A stretch of DNA of 64,000 nucleotides, from positions 14,428-78,427 of the forward strand of contig JAICHH010000001.1 of assembly GCA_025922715.1 (NCBI GenBank). The letters are read 5' to 3'. Origin of the DNA: Nitrososphaeraceae archaeon. GTDB taxonomy: Archaea; Thermoproteota; Nitrososphaeria; Nitrososphaerales; Nitrososphaeraceae. Shown piece by piece: positions 8,905-18,157 of this stretch; position 1 is the stretch's first letter; each line of letters starts with the position of its first letter. A program made the translations under genes and the position numbers. The notes below the pieces were generated by a model, which searched no databases, was not told the DNA's origin, and worked only from the letters and a program-made list of their open reading frames with translations.

Positions 8905-9528
8905 TTATGTATTGATCTTATCAAAACGTTGTGAAACGTCTTCCCAGTTTATAACATTCCACCAAGCAGAAATGTAGTCAGGCCGTTTGTTCTGATATTT
9001 GAGATAATATGCATGTTCCCATACGTCACATCCTAAAAGTGGTATTAACCCTTCGGTTCTTGGACTGGTCTGATTGGGCATTGCTTTGTATTCTACTTTA
9101 TTGGTAGATGGATTGTAGACAAGCCAACCCCAACCACTGCCTTGAATCAATGTGGTCGTAGAAGAGAATTTCTCTTTAAAGTCTGAAAAACTTCCAAATG
9201 ACGAATTTATTGCATTAGCAATCGGTCCACTTGGCTCACCTCCTCCATTTGCTTTCATGTTATGCCAGAATATTCGATGGTTATCAAATCCTCCTCCGTT
9301 AAAGTTGATTGCACTTTTTTGATCAGCAGGAACTTGATCAAGATTAGATAATATTTCCACAATGTCTTTTTCTTGAATTTCAGTAGAACATTTCTCAAGT
9401 GCTGCGTTGAGTTTATCTGTATAAGTTTGATGGTGTTTGGTATGATGGATTTCCATAGTTCTTGCGTCAATATATGGTTCTAGTGCATCATAATTGTAAG
9501 GTACTGGAGGTAATTCATATTTTCCCAT
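8905..9528 (-). CDS. sod: Superoxide dismutase, Mn/Fe type
   Basis: A 207-residue cytosolic superoxide dismutase. Metal ligands can be placed: His28 in MEIHHTKHH, a second His in DNHRIFWHN, and the Asp and His of DVWEHAYY. The outer-sphere glutamine lies in NQTSP, the position used by Mn enzymes, so Mn or cambialistic use is favoured over pure Fe. There is no signal peptide. It detoxifies superoxide in an aerobic cell. Single gene, convergent with the PsbP-like gene. Confidence 0.96.
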   Translation of the reverse strand: MGKYELPPVPYNYDALEPYIDARTMEIHHTKHHQTYTDKLNAALEKCSTEIQEKDIVEILSNLDQVPADQKSAINFNGGGFDNHRIFWHNMKANGGGEPSGPIANAINSSFGSFSDFKEKFSSTTTLIQGSGWGWLVYNPSTNKVEYKAMPNQTSPRTEGLIPLLGCDVWEHAYYLKYQNKRPDYISAWWNVINWEDVSQRFDKINT

Positions 9529-9667
9529 AAATATATTTTTTTTTGTAATTATTAACCTTTGTGTTATCTAGCATATTTTTTAATAGTGACTTGATTTTAT
9601 ATCCACTTTCTTTGTCAGAAGGAAACATATTTATTGAAATTTAAATTTCTATTTTAACTGCTTACTC

Positions 9668-10090
9668 ATGGTTATTAATAAGGAACTGCTAGAAAAAAGG
9701 AAAAAAATATCTGAACACCGACCTAAATTTGTAAGACAAGAAAGCTGGAGATACGACAGGCTTGCAGAAAACTGGAGGAAGCCTAAAGGGAAAGATAATA
9801 AAATGAGACTACAAGTTTCTGGCGTTCCGCAATTAGTAAAAGTTGGATATAGAGGCCCAAAGGTCGCTAGGGGACTTCATCCATCAGGTTATACTGATAA
9901 TTTAGTCTACAATACCAATGATCTGTTATTATTAGATTCAAAAAAAGATGCTGTAAGAATAGGTCATATCGTTGGAAAATTAAAGAAAAAACAAATTTTG
10001 ACTAAAGCAGCGGAATTGGGATTTAAAGTTTTGAACCCAGGAAAAGATTCTAAATTACAAAATAAATCACAAATAAAGGAGAATGAATAG
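9668..10090 (+). CDS. rpl32e: Ribosomal protein L32e
   Basis: A 140-residue large-subunit protein with FVRQESWRYDRL near the N-terminus, the typical KPKGKDNKMRLQ and GYRGPK blocks, and RGLHPSGY. The last 20 residues are a basic, low-complexity extension. It is followed after 2 bases by rpl19e; the pair belongs to the archaeal spc-like ribosomal cluster but stands alone here. Confidence 0.97.
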   Translation: MVINKELLEKRKKISEHRPKFVRQESWRYDRLAENWRKPKGKDNKMRLQVSGVPQLVKVGYRGPKVARGLHPSGYTDNLVYNTNDLLLLDSKKDAVRIGHIVGKLKKKQILTKAAELGFKVLNPGKDSKLQNKSQIKENE

Positions 10091-10092
10091 AT

Positions 10093-10539
10093 ATGGTTGT
10101 AAATCTTAAAAAGAAACGTGAATTAGTAGCTCGAATACTTAGTGTTGGTTCTAATCGAGTTAAATTTGAACCTGATAAGCTTGATGATATAGCGGATTCT
10201 ATAACGAGAGAAGATATTAGATCTTTAATTAAAAATGGAGTTATATGGACATCAAAGCCCAAAGGAACGTCTCGAGGTAAAGCTAAAGCAAAATTAGATA
10301 TAAAAAAGAAACATGGAACTGGCGCTGGGTCTAAGAAAGGTCGTAAAACAGCAAGAACAGGAAAAAAAGAGTTATACGTAAAAAAAATAAGAGCAATGAG
10401 ATACCATTTGAAAGTATTAAAAGACAGAAATGATGTTAACCGTGAAATATATTGGTCTTTGTACAAAAAAATTAATGGTGGTCAGATTCGATCCTTGACT
10501 CACTTAAGAGATACTGTAAAAAATTGGAAATCACAATAA
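10093..10539 (+). CDS. rpl19e: Ribosomal protein L19e
   Basis: A 148-residue basic protein of the L19e family. It opens with NLKKKRELVARIL and carries ITREDIRSLIKNGVIW, then a highly basic linker with HGTGAGSKKGRKTARTG, and YWSLYKKINGGQIRSLTHLRD near the end. It is translationally linked to rpl32e (2-base gap). Confidence 0.97.
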   Translation: MVVNLKKKRELVARILSVGSNRVKFEPDKLDDIADSITREDIRSLIKNGVIWTSKPKGTSRGKAKAKLDIKKKHGTGAGSKKGRKTARTGKKELYVKKIRAMRYHLKVLKDRNDVNREIYWSLYKKINGGQIRSLTHLRDTVKNWKSQ

Positions 10540-10563
10540 AAGTTCAAAAATAGAATATTTTAA

Positions 10564-10761
10564 TCAATTAAAATCGTTTATGATTGAACTGGACCTATTG
10601 ATTAGTTTTTCTCTTAAACTAATAACTTGGGATCTCTTTTCTCCATCCAAATTAGTTTGAAGCAATACATTTAATGCTTCCACTATATATTTTATATTGG
10701 GTAAAGTAAGAATATTTCGATCATCCCGATCGTCTTGATTATTTTCTTCCCAATTATTCAT
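10564..10761 (-). CDS. Small hypothetical protein
   Basis: A 65-residue protein if started at the internal ATG (MNNWEENNQDD). A frame extending to 10827 exists, but it would leave only 13 bases to the divergent dtdA start and no room for two promoters, so the shorter form is preferred. It has an acidic, Asn/Asp-rich N-terminus and then an amphipathic helical region (LPNIKYIVEALNVLLQ and REKLINRSSSII). No recognised family. The coding call is moderate. Confidence 0.45.
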   Translation of the reverse strand: MNNWEENNQDDRDDRNILTLPNIKYIVEALNVLLQTNLDGEKRSQVISLREKLINRSSSIINDFN

Positions 10762-10840
10762 ACTTTTAGAATGTTTTGTGTTAATGTTAAATGTTTTGGA
10801 TTTCAATTTAATAATTAATTGATGCAATTACTAAAATATT

Positions 10841-11671
10841 ATGGTTTTTAGACTATTGAATTATATGTTATTTACCTTAATTACTTCAGAAATCGATCCC
10901 GCTAGTAAAACAATGATGAAATATTTACAAGAAGACAGAAAATTCAAAGAAATAAAAAATTGCTATTTGACTTCTTCTTTGTACGATAATATTTCCATGT
11001 GTATATCTCCACACCAATTACTATTTTCTGATAGTATAGATGCCAGATGCAACGAAACCGATGTTTTGATTTTTCTTTCTAGACATCAATCCAAAAGTAA
11101 GATTCCATCGTTGACTTGTCATTTTCCGGGAAATTATTGTACAAATCCTTTAGGGGGAAATAAATTCGAGTTAGGAATTGCATATCCCTCATTGCAAAAG
11201 AATTATCTTTTAAAAATATTCCAATTAAGAGAAAAAGTTCCTTTGTGTGATATAACTATAGAAACTACACATCACGGTCCCACTAGTATAAAAAAACCTG
11301 TTATGTTTGTTGAAATAGGTTCCTCTGAAGACCAATGGATTAATATTGAGAATGCATCATTCGTATGTGATTCTTTATTAGATACATTAACAAAAAAGAT
11401 TTGTCCGGCAAAAGATATTGCAATAGGATTAGGAGGAAATCATTATGGTTCCAAATTCAATGAAGTAATACTACATACTGAGTATGGAATAGGTCATATA
11501 GCAAATAAATATAATTTGTTTACTATTGATAAAGATATGCTAAACCAAATGATTTCAAAATGTTATGAAAAAGTTACACATATAATAATTGACCAAAAGG
11601 GTTTGGGCAATGAAAAACAAAGAATAATGAATCTACTGAAGGATATTGAATTAGAAGTAATTAAAATATAA
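10841..11671 (+). CDS. dtdA: D-aminoacyl-tRNA deacylase
   Basis: A 276-residue enzyme of the archaeal/plant DtdA (GEK1) family, which hydrolyses D-amino acids mis-attached to tRNA. Characteristic motifs include HFPGNY, TTHHGPTSIKKP, FVEIGS and IGLGGNHYGSKF; the histidines of the last two are thought to bind zinc. Two starts are possible. ATG 10841 sits about 25 bases after an AT-rich TATA-like stretch and would give a leaderless mRNA. ATG 10865 (MLFTLITSEIDPAS) aligns better with the family N-terminus and adds no extra residues. Confidence 0.92.
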   Translation: MVFRLLNYMLFTLITSEIDPASKTMMKYLQEDRKFKEIKNCYLTSSLYDNISMCISPHQLLFSDSIDARCNETDVLIFLSRHQSKSKIPSLTCHFPGNYCTNPLGGNKFELGIAYPSLQKNYLLKIFQLREKVPLCDITIETTHHGPTSIKKPVMFVEIGSSEDQWINIENASFVCDSLLDTLTKKICPAKDIAIGLGGNHYGSKFNEVILHTEYGIGHIANKYNLFTIDKDMLNQMISKCYEKVTHIIIDQKGLGNEKQRIMNLLKDIELEVIKI

Positions 11672-12170
11672 GTCTAGATAATTGTATGATTAAATACTTT
11701 TACGTATTGGTATTGATGAAATTTCATCATAGCTCTAAAGTTTGTTATTATTTCTTATTGTAAAAAGTGAAAAAAGAATATTAATAGGACCAATTATAAA
11801 AGTTAAAGATAAGAAAAAAGAGATATACTAAATGTCATTTCGAAAATGAACATGCATAAAATGCTCTAACTTCAAATTTATGAGAAGAGAGGAAGGAATC
11901 ATTAGGAGTATTCTTATAGACTATAGAATTATGTGAAAGCTATATCTTATTTGGTTTCAATAATTCTTTTGAATTATTCCTCATCATTTTTTTTCTTTAA
12001 TATCTACAAAAACTATGAACTAAAGAAAAGTTTCCTCTACCTAAATTTACCAATCATCATTTTTAAACAGGATAATGCCAAAACTTAATCATATTTTATT
12101 GTGTTATTCAACAACTAATAAAGGATTTTTTTAGCTTTGTTTTTATATTCTAATTCTATATATATTAGTA
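11672..12170. other. Non-coding gap with a terminator-like hairpin
   Basis: About 500 AT-rich bases without a convincing gene. It holds a 16-base perfect palindrome (11714-11729) and a hairpin with T-tract (11959-11990, listed separately). I see no tRNA or protein motif in six frames. Confidence 0.4.
11959..11990 (+). terminator. Hairpin followed by T-run
   Basis: AATAATTC-TTTT-GAATTATT forms a perfect 8-bp stem with a 4-base loop. A run rich in T follows (ending in eight T's). Archaeal termination usually needs only the T-tract, so the stem is supportive rather than necessary. It lies 290 bases after dtdA, so it may end a transcript I cannot identify. Confidence 0.3.
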
Positions 12171-12581
12171 TTGAAAAAATTCTCAGAAAAACCTCCAATG
12201 ATTATAATATCTGGGTCTTGTTTGAATTTTGAGCAAGAAAGAAAGAAAATAGTTAAATTAATAGAATATTTGCGATCTTCCGTTGGCTCACAAATTAATT
12301 GTGAAGTGTCATCTAATGGTGCTGCTTTAGGATGGGATTTCTTCAACATATATTTTGACCTTTCTCTTATAGAAAAATTGATAGTAAATTTTCCAGAAAT
12401 TACCAAGGAAGAAGGAATAACTCTTGAACAACAATTCGTTTTATGGCTTACAAAGCAATATAAAAGACAAAATTTGGATTATCATCTTAAGCTAAGTGAC
12501 ATTCCCTATGAAAATACAAAAGGATTCAGATTAGATCCAAACAATTACCGTGACGATAGTCTGTTGGAAGATTTAAGATAA
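12171..12581 (+). CDS. Hypothetical protein
   Basis: A 136-residue protein with a TTG start and no recognised family. The N-terminal MIIISGSCLNFEQERKKI looks like a beta strand-loop-helix. The rest is mixed alpha/beta, without membrane segments, signal peptide or zinc motif. An opposite-strand frame (12143-12406) covers the same DNA but reads as low-quality protein, so the plus frame is preferred. It stands alone between dtdA and pepF. Confidence 0.6.
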   Translation: MKKFSEKPPMIIISGSCLNFEQERKKIVKLIEYLRSSVGSQINCEVSSNGAALGWDFFNIYFDLSLIEKLIVNFPEITKEEGITLEQQFVLWLTKQYKRQNLDYHLKLSDIPYENTKGFRLDPNNYRDDSLLEDLR

Positions 12582-12754
12582 ATTATTCTTTCAAATACCA
12601 TTTGATTTATATTAATAATTTCTATGAATGGTAAATATGCTTTGTAATTAGACTTGGAAACGTAATTTAATACACTTTATAAAAATTAATGTGAGTTTAA
12701 AATAAGCTTAATTGATAACTATTAATACAAGGCTATAAATTTTTTTATATACTC

Positions 12755-14557
12755 ATGATTCTATTACAAAAACCTCAGTTAGGGTATTGGGATTTATCAG
12801 ACTTAGTAGATGGGGAAAAAAATAATATAAAAAATTATTTAAAAATATTACATAATGATGTCAAAAAATTCAAAGAAAACCGTGAATTACTAAATGATAA
12901 TATTTCTTTACAAAAATTTTCTAAAATGCTATTACAATTGGAGAAGATTTCAGAGAATTTAAATACGGTAATAGGTTTTGCACATTTGCAATACTCATCC
13001 AATACTTCTTCTAATGAATATTCTGCATTCGTTACAGAAATGGAGTTATTAGGTACTGAAATTTCTAATAATTTAATCTTTTTTGATATATGGTTCAAAA
13101 ATACTCTAAAAGAAAAAGATGCAAATAGAATTATTCATACTATCGATCCAGTTTATAAACATTTTCTTACACATAAAAGAGTTTTAGGTAAATATACTTT
13201 ATCTGAAAAGGAAGAAAAAATTGTTAATATACTCGAAGTGACTGGACCCAATGCATTAGTCAAAATATATGATCGAATGACAAATAATTTTGAATTTATT
13301 CTTGAAATAAAAAAAAATAACAAAATAAAAAGAAAAAAAATTATAAATAAGGAAAAATTAATGTCACTAGTAAGAAGTAACAAATCAGAGGAAAGGAAAG
13401 CCGCATATAAATCATTGTTCAATGTATATAAAAAAAATAGCGGAGTTTTAGGTGAGATATATTTAAATTTAATAGTACAATGGCATGATGAAAATATTAA
13501 ACTTCGTAGTTTTGATTCACCAATTTCTGTAAGAAATGTCTATAATGATATAAGTGATACTGTAGTATCTACATTATTGGACACATGCAAGAAAAATTCT
13601 TTTATTTTTCATAAATATTTCAATTTAAAAGCAAAAATGTTAAAATTAAAAAAACTAGAACGTTATCACTTGTACGCCCCTCTCATTAAACAAGGAATCA
13701 TACAAAAAAGATATACCTATGAGCAAGCAGTGAACATTGTTTTAAATGTTTTTGAGTCATTCGATCCTAAATTTCGAGATTATGCAGAAATAGTTTTTAA
13801 TAAAAACCATGTTGATGCAGAAATAAGAAAGGGAAAGATGAGCGGAGCATTTTGTTCTACTATTACTCCTAAACTAACTCCATATGTTCTATTGAATTAT
13901 GATGGTATGTATCGTGATATTTCTACAATGGCTCATGAATTTGGACATGCTATACATAGTATTTGTTCTTCAAACCTCCCAATCGCTGTCTCTCATGCTC
14001 CTCTTCCTTTAGCTGAAACAGCTTCTGTCTTTGCCGAGATGTTGTTGAATGAAAAGTTAGCAGAAGAAATGACAGAACAAGAAAGATCTATTCTATTAGC
14101 AGAACAAATAGATGATATGTATGCAACTATTATGAGACAATCATATTTTACATTATTTGAAATTGATGCACATAATAAAGTCATTGAAAACAATGCTAAT
14201 ATCGATAATATCTCATCTTTATATCAAAAGAATCTCCAAGATCAGTTTGGAAATTCTGTAATTGTTTCCGATGATTTTATGTGGGAATGGACATATATAC
14301 CCCATTTTTATCATACTCCTTTTTATTGTTATGCATACGCTTTCGGTAACCTTCTTGTTTTATCATTATTTAAAATGTACCAAAAAGAGGGAAAATCTTT
14401 CATTCCAGAATATTTGAATTTACTTTCTGCAGGGGGATCAAAAAACCCAGAAACTTTACTAACTGAAATTGGTTTCGATATCTCTGACAAAAGATTTTGG
14501 CAACAAGGTTTTAATCTCTTGTCAGAAAAAATAGGTGATTTAGAAAATATCGTTTAG
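12755..14557 (+). CDS. pepF: Oligoendopeptidase F (M3 family metallopeptidase)
   Basis: A 600-residue zinc oligopeptidase. The helical N-domain (about 1-200) precedes the M3 catalytic domain. The zinc site HEFGH lies at residues 394-398 (His394, Glu395, His398), with the third ligand Glu about 28 residues later in LAETASVFAEMLL. The motif HFYHTPFYCYAYAFG near the C-terminus forms the substrate-binding tyrosines of M3B enzymes. Cytosolic: no signal peptide. It probably trims peptides downstream of the proteasome. The TATA-like ctataaat about 20 bases before the ATG suggests a nearly leaderless message. Confidence 0.95.
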   Translation: MILLQKPQLGYWDLSDLVDGEKNNIKNYLKILHNDVKKFKENRELLNDNISLQKFSKMLLQLEKISENLNTVIGFAHLQYSSNTSSNEYSAFVTEMELLGTEISNNLIFFDIWFKNTLKEKDANRIIHTIDPVYKHFLTHKRVLGKYTLSEKEEKIVNILEVTGPNALVKIYDRMTNNFEFILEIKKNNKIKRKKIINKEKLMSLVRSNKSEERKAAYKSLFNVYKKNSGVLGEIYLNLIVQWHDENIKLRSFDSPISVRNVYNDISDTVVSTLLDTCKKNSFIFHKYFNLKAKMLKLKKLERYHLYAPLIKQGIIQKRYTYEQAVNIVLNVFESFDPKFRDYAEIVFNKNHVDAEIRKGKMSGAFCSTITPKLTPYVLLNYDGMYRDISTMAHEFGHAIHSICSSNLPIAVSHAPLPLAETASVFAEMLLNEKLAEEMTEQERSILLAEQIDDMYATIMRQSYFTLFEIDAHNKVIENNANIDNISSLYQKNLQDQFGNSVIVSDDFMWEWTYIPHFYHTPFYCYAYAFGNLLVLSLFKMYQKEGKSFIPEYLNLLSAGGSKNPETLLTEIGFDISDKRFWQQGFNLLSEKIGDLENIV

Positions 14558-14561
14558 TTTT

Positions 14562-14579
14562 ATCTAATATTAATTAGAT
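14562..14579 (+). terminator. Hairpin just after pepF
   Basis: ATCTAAT-ATTA-ATTAGAT is a perfect 7-bp stem with 4-base loop located a few bases after the pepF stop. It is all A/T-rich except one C:G pair, so thermodynamically weak. Treated as a possible transcript end. Confidence 0.3.
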
Positions 14580-14949
14580 ATCTATGCTACAATTTTAAGT
14601 GGTAAGATTAACAATTATTTATTTTGTTAATGTAGTTATCTTACATTACTTCATTTTGTTTCATGATATTACTAAAAGTTTATTGTTTTATGGGAATGAG
14701 AACTCTATAACTAATTATAAATACTAACAAAATAAGGAAAAATTCTAGGATGTATTTCGTTAAAAAATTTTCTCCATATTCTTATCCAGTTACTTTTGAA
14801 AAATATTTATTATATCTATATATAATCTAATGTTAATTACCAATACAAATTTTAAAATCCTTAACTAATAATAAATTCTTGACAAAATTATATGAGTTAA
14901 ATGAATTATAGTTGATACAAATAAAGCAAATAAACAAACCCAAAATGCT
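14580..14949. other. AT-rich non-coding gap
   Basis: About 370 bases between pepF and the convergent small zinc-finger gene. I see only AT-rich sequence and no gene, RNA or repeat. Confidence 0.4.
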
Positions 14950-15102
14950 TTATTTTGGTATAATTTCACCTGAGACAGAACTAAATTTTCTCATTTTTGA
15001 ATGTCCAGTTTTTTCTTTATGATCTTCAGCATCTGAATTGAAAAAAAAACTACTTTGGCAATCTTCACAAAACCAAATTTTATTTAGGTCCTCTGGATGC
15101 AT
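14950..15102 (-). CDS. Small C2H2-type zinc-finger protein
   Basis: A 50-residue protein if started at the internal ATG (MHPEDLNKIW); a frame to 15156 would add 18 hydrophobic residues with no support. The finger is CEDCQSSFFFNSDAEDHKEKTGH, given here by its ligands: CxxC, then about 12 residues, then H-x5-H. The C-terminus is basic. Single-finger proteins of this type are frequent in thaumarchaea, and their partners are unknown. Similar single fingers occur at 61064. Confidence 0.6.
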   Translation of the reverse strand: MHPEDLNKIWFCEDCQSSFFFNSDAEDHKEKTGHSKMRKFSSVSGEIIPK

Positions 15103-15451
15103 AGTTAATAAACAAATTTCTGCAATATAAGAAATTAGATAATATCTAATATACAATTTATAGAAACTAAGTGCTATTTCAAACTTATATTTTTTTTATA
15201 AAGTATAATCTTTAGGTAAAATCATATATTTTATTATTATAATTCAAATAAATTAGAATCTCAAGATGTATTAATTTAGGCTATATCTAATGTATACCGT
15301 AAAAAAAAAGAATATCTAAATAATATTTATCTCTTTGTCATTATCAGACCCGAGGTATCTACTTAAATATTCGATCTCGCCGTTATTTATTCTGTTTCTG
15401 AATTACGAGCTTTAAGTGCTACTACTGCCCTTTCCAAACTATTTTTCCTAT
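15103..15451. other. Gap with possible decayed short frame
   Basis: No intact gene. On the minus strand, right after the fumarase-family stop, two short frames (15387-15437 and 15316-about 15390) together read like a 40-residue helical protein broken by a stop and a frame change; see findings. The rest is AT-rich. Confidence 0.3.
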
Positions 15452-16837
15452 TTAAACTAATCCTATGATTCTTTCATAAGATAGTGCATCTTCTAATTCC
15501 TTTTCAGTCATCAATTTTTTTCCTAAAATTAGTTCTCGTATTCCTCTACCTGTTTTTAACGATTCTTTATATATTTCTGCTGCTGTCAAGTATCCAATAT
15601 ATGGATTTAATAAGGTTATGAGAATAGGACTTGTTTCTACTTGTTGTTTTAATCTTTCAGAATTTGCTTGAATTCCATTAATAAAATTCGTTGCAAAAAT
15701 TGGCAAGAAATTTATTAACATGTCAGTGGCATCCAATACATTCTTTAGCATTCCTGGCAACATGACATTTAATTCAAACTGACCTGCTTGTGCAGCCATG
15801 GATACAGAAACATCCTTTCCTATAATATCAAAGCAAATCATGTTTAAACATTCAGCCAAAGAAGGATTGACCTTTCCTGGCATGATAGAAGAACCTGCAT
15901 GAACTGCTGGAATGAGTATTTCTGCTAAGCCTGCTATGGGGCCAGAAGCCATAAGTCTTAGATCGTTAGCCATTTTTATTAGTTCAATTGCCAAGTTCCT
16001 TAATCCTGAAGAAAAATCAGCTATATAGAATTTGCTTTGGAGGAAAAAGTAAAGGTTTTCAGACATTTTTAAATTTAGCCCAGAAATGTTAGAAAGATGT
16101 TTAACAATTTTTTCTCGATAGCCTTTAGGCGTATTGACACCAGTTCCAACTGCTGTTCCACCTATTCCAATGAACTCTAATTTTCTTTGGCTATTGATAA
16201 TTTCTTCTTTAGCTCTCTCTAATGCATATGCATATACCTCAAACTCAGAGCCCAGTGTTACAGGAATAGCATCCATAAGATGAGTCCGTCCAATTTTTAT
16301 AATATTTTTAAAATCAATAGATTTGATTTTCAAAGATGCAATCAATACCTCAAGAGATTTTATAACTAAATTAATATTCATTAATATCGCAATATGCATT
16401 GCTGTTGGAAATGTATCATTACTTGATTGAGACATATTAACATGATCATTAGGACTAATAATCCTATAATCGCCTTTACTTTTTCCCAATATTTCTAGAG
16501 CACGATTTGCGATTATTTCATTTGTATTCATATTAACAGCAGTACCGGCTCCGGAATTAATAGCATCTACAACAAATTGATCTAAGAATTGTCCTGATAA
16601 AATTTCATCACAAACTTGAATTATTACTCGGGCAATTCTCTCATCTAAGATTTGTAATTCAAAATTAGTTAACGCTGCTGATCTTTTAATCATAACATAA
16701 GCTTTTATAAGGTTAAGATGAGATTTATTACCCGTTACGTTGTACTGTCCTAATGCACGAGCGGTAAATGGACCATAATATGCATTGTCAGGAACTTTAA
16801 ACTCTCCTAATGAATCTTTGTCAATTCTAAATGACAT
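15452..16837 (-). CDS. fumC: Class II fumarase/aspartase family lyase (probable fumarate hydratase)
   Basis: A 461-residue member of the fumarase/aspartase superfamily. The signature GSSIMPGKVNP is present (catalytic Ser loop). AGTAVNMNTNEIIANRALE and PNDHVNMSQSSNDTFPTAMH form the substrate site, and GRTHLMDAIPVTLG carries the catalytic His. Some positions (AGTxVNMNTNE) look aspartase-like, others (SQSSNDTFPTAMH, MPGKVNP) fumarase-like. I prefer fumarase because thaumarchaea use a class II fumarase in the TCA and HP/HB pathways, but aspartate ammonia-lyase is not excluded. The protein is homotetrameric in this family. Confidence 0.82.
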   Translation of the reverse strand: MSFRIDKDSLGEFKVPDNAYYGPFTARALGQYNVTGNKSHLNLIKAYVMIKRSAALTNFELQILDERIARVIIQVCDEILSGQFLDQFVVDAINSGAGTAVNMNTNEIIANRALEILGKSKGDYRIISPNDHVNMSQSSNDTFPTAMHIAILMNINLVIKSLEVLIASLKIKSIDFKNIIKIGRTHLMDAIPVTLGSEFEVYAYALERAKEEIINSQRKLEFIGIGGTAVGTGVNTPKGYREKIVKHLSNISGLNLKMSENLYFFLQSKFYIADFSSGLRNLAIELIKMANDLRLMASGPIAGLAEILIPAVHAGSSIMPGKVNPSLAECLNMICFDIIGKDVSVSMAAQAGQFELNVMLPGMLKNVLDATDMLINFLPIFATNFINGIQANSERLKQQVETSPILITLLNPYIGYLTAAEIYKESLKTGRGIRELILGKKLMTEKELEDALSYERIIGLV

Positions 16838-16931
16838 TATAATGACTATAAAATTCTTGTTTATATAATATTGGTTAACTAGGTAAGAATGGGTTAATGA
16901 TAAATGATCTCCAAAATCATTTTTATAAAAG

Positions 16932-16952
16932 TTTATATAATATATTTATATA
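16932..16952 (+). promoter_or_regulatory. TATA-box promoter of tbp
   Basis: A run of TTTATATA-type sequence about 25-40 bases before the tbp ATG at 16974. Several overlapping TATA matches make the exact box uncertain. TBP genes are often auto-regulated through such boxes, but nothing here shows it. Confidence 0.5.
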
Positions 16953-16973
16953 GCCCACAAACCGCATACCAGT

Positions 16974-17537
16974 ATGCCGCAAACTAAACCCATTGTAAGT
17001 ATTGAGAATGTTGTCGCTTCAGCAACTATAAATCAAACAGTTAATCTAAATCAAATCACACAAATCTTTCCAGATGTTGAATATCACCCAGATCAATTTC
17101 CGGGACTTGTTTTTAGACTTAAATCTCCAAAAACCGCTACTTTAATTTTTAGCTCGGGAAAAATGGTATGCACAGGAGCCAAATCAGAAGATCAGGCAAT
17201 TAAAGCCGTCAAAAGTGTCGTTCAAAAGTTGAAAAAAGGAAGTATCCAAATTGAAAATGAGCCTATAATTGAAATACAAAATATAGTTGCATCTGCAAGT
17301 TTAGGAGGTAAAATTCACTTAGAATTAGCTGCTAGAGTTCTTCCTCGCAGTATGTATGAACCTGAACAATTTCCTGGATTAATTCATAGAATGTTAGACC
17401 CCAAAACAGTTATCCTTCTGTTTGCAAGTGGGAAGTTAGTTTGTACTGGAGCTAAAAAAGAAGCAGAAGTATATCGTGCTGTACATAATCTTCATAATTT
17501 ATTAGAAGAAAAGAACCTTATGATATATGAGGGGTAA
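16974..17537 (+). CDS. tbp: TATA-box-binding protein
   Basis: A 187-residue general transcription factor built of two direct repeats (about 7-90 and 98-182). The four DNA-intercalating phenylalanines are present: QFPGLV and LIFSSG in repeat 1, QFPGLI and LLFASG in repeat 2. GKMVCTGAKS and GKLVCTGAKK are the matching stirrup motifs. One substitution, His in place of the usual Tyr in the second FPGLIxRM, is unusual but outside the intercalating residues. No acidic C-terminal tail is present. Length and order are typical of archaeal TBP. Confidence 0.97.
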   Translation: MPQTKPIVSIENVVASATINQTVNLNQITQIFPDVEYHPDQFPGLVFRLKSPKTATLIFSSGKMVCTGAKSEDQAIKAVKSVVQKLKKGSIQIENEPIIEIQNIVASASLGGKIHLELAARVLPRSMYEPEQFPGLIHRMLDPKTVILLFASGKLVCTGAKKEAEVYRAVHNLHNLLEEKNLMIYEG

Positions 17538-17664
17538 TTATTTTTGTACTACTACGTTTATCTTTATTTATCCACTCTTTTTTATAGATAATATTTGCCA
17601 ACTCTTTGATAATTAATAAAATGTAAAGTTATTCAATTTACATTAAAATTTTTTATTGTATCTC

Positions 17665-18083
17665 TTAAAATATACATAAAATCTTTTTGACTATTCCTCT
17701 ATTATTTCTAATATTTTCAATAGCTTTGTTTAAAGAGTGTCCTGTAGTAATTATATCATAAATTAAAGGTATTTTTTAAGTTTTTTCCGACTTTTCTTCA
17801 ACTAAATAATATTTCCTTAAACATTCGTTAATATCTAATATAAATTAGTGATCTAAACATTTCCTATGTTAGTACAGAAATAAAAATTAATCCAGAAGTA
17901 GAAATTCTAGCAAGCATATCAAATTGGAGATTTTCGGTTGAATTTATCTCGTAATGCTATTGTTGGGTGATGAAATATTTTAGGAAAACTTTGCATTAAC
18001 CTTGAATCAATATAAAAAAGACATTTTTACCACTCGCTAGTGAAATTACCAAACTTTAAAGAATGAGAGTTTATAGGAACGCT
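17665..18083 (-). pseudogene. Decayed orotate phosphoribosyltransferase (pyrE)
   Basis: The minus strand here encodes a broken but recognisable PyrE. From the 5' end (high coordinate) it reads LKFGNFTSEW, then a stop, then YIDSRLMQSFPKIF. After a frame change it reads QFDMLARISTSGLIFISVLT, then a stop, then EMFRSLIYIRY. After another frame change it reads LRKYYLVEEKSEKT, then a stop, then PLIYDIITTGHSLNKAIENI and a terminal helix ending in CIF and TAA (17665). These match, in order, the N-terminal KFGxFTxxSG, YIDxRxxxSFP, the FDxxAGxxTxGIxFA block, the PLIYVRK segment and the PRPP-binding VxDxxTTGxS motif. At least three in-frame stops and two frameshifts rule out a product. The PRPP motif carries His where Gly is usual. 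A functional copy must lie elsewhere. Confidence 0.85.
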
Positions 18084-18157
18084 GCAAGGTTAGTTGTATA
18101 CTATTGTTCATTATCTAATATGAAAAAGATTTATTTTAATTCTTTATAATCATATCC

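Noticed and set aside
11714..11729. Perfect 16-base palindrome TGATGAAATTTCATCA after dtdA
   Set aside because: A single palindrome in AT-rich DNA can occur by chance, and it is not placed at a promoter; no second copy was seen.
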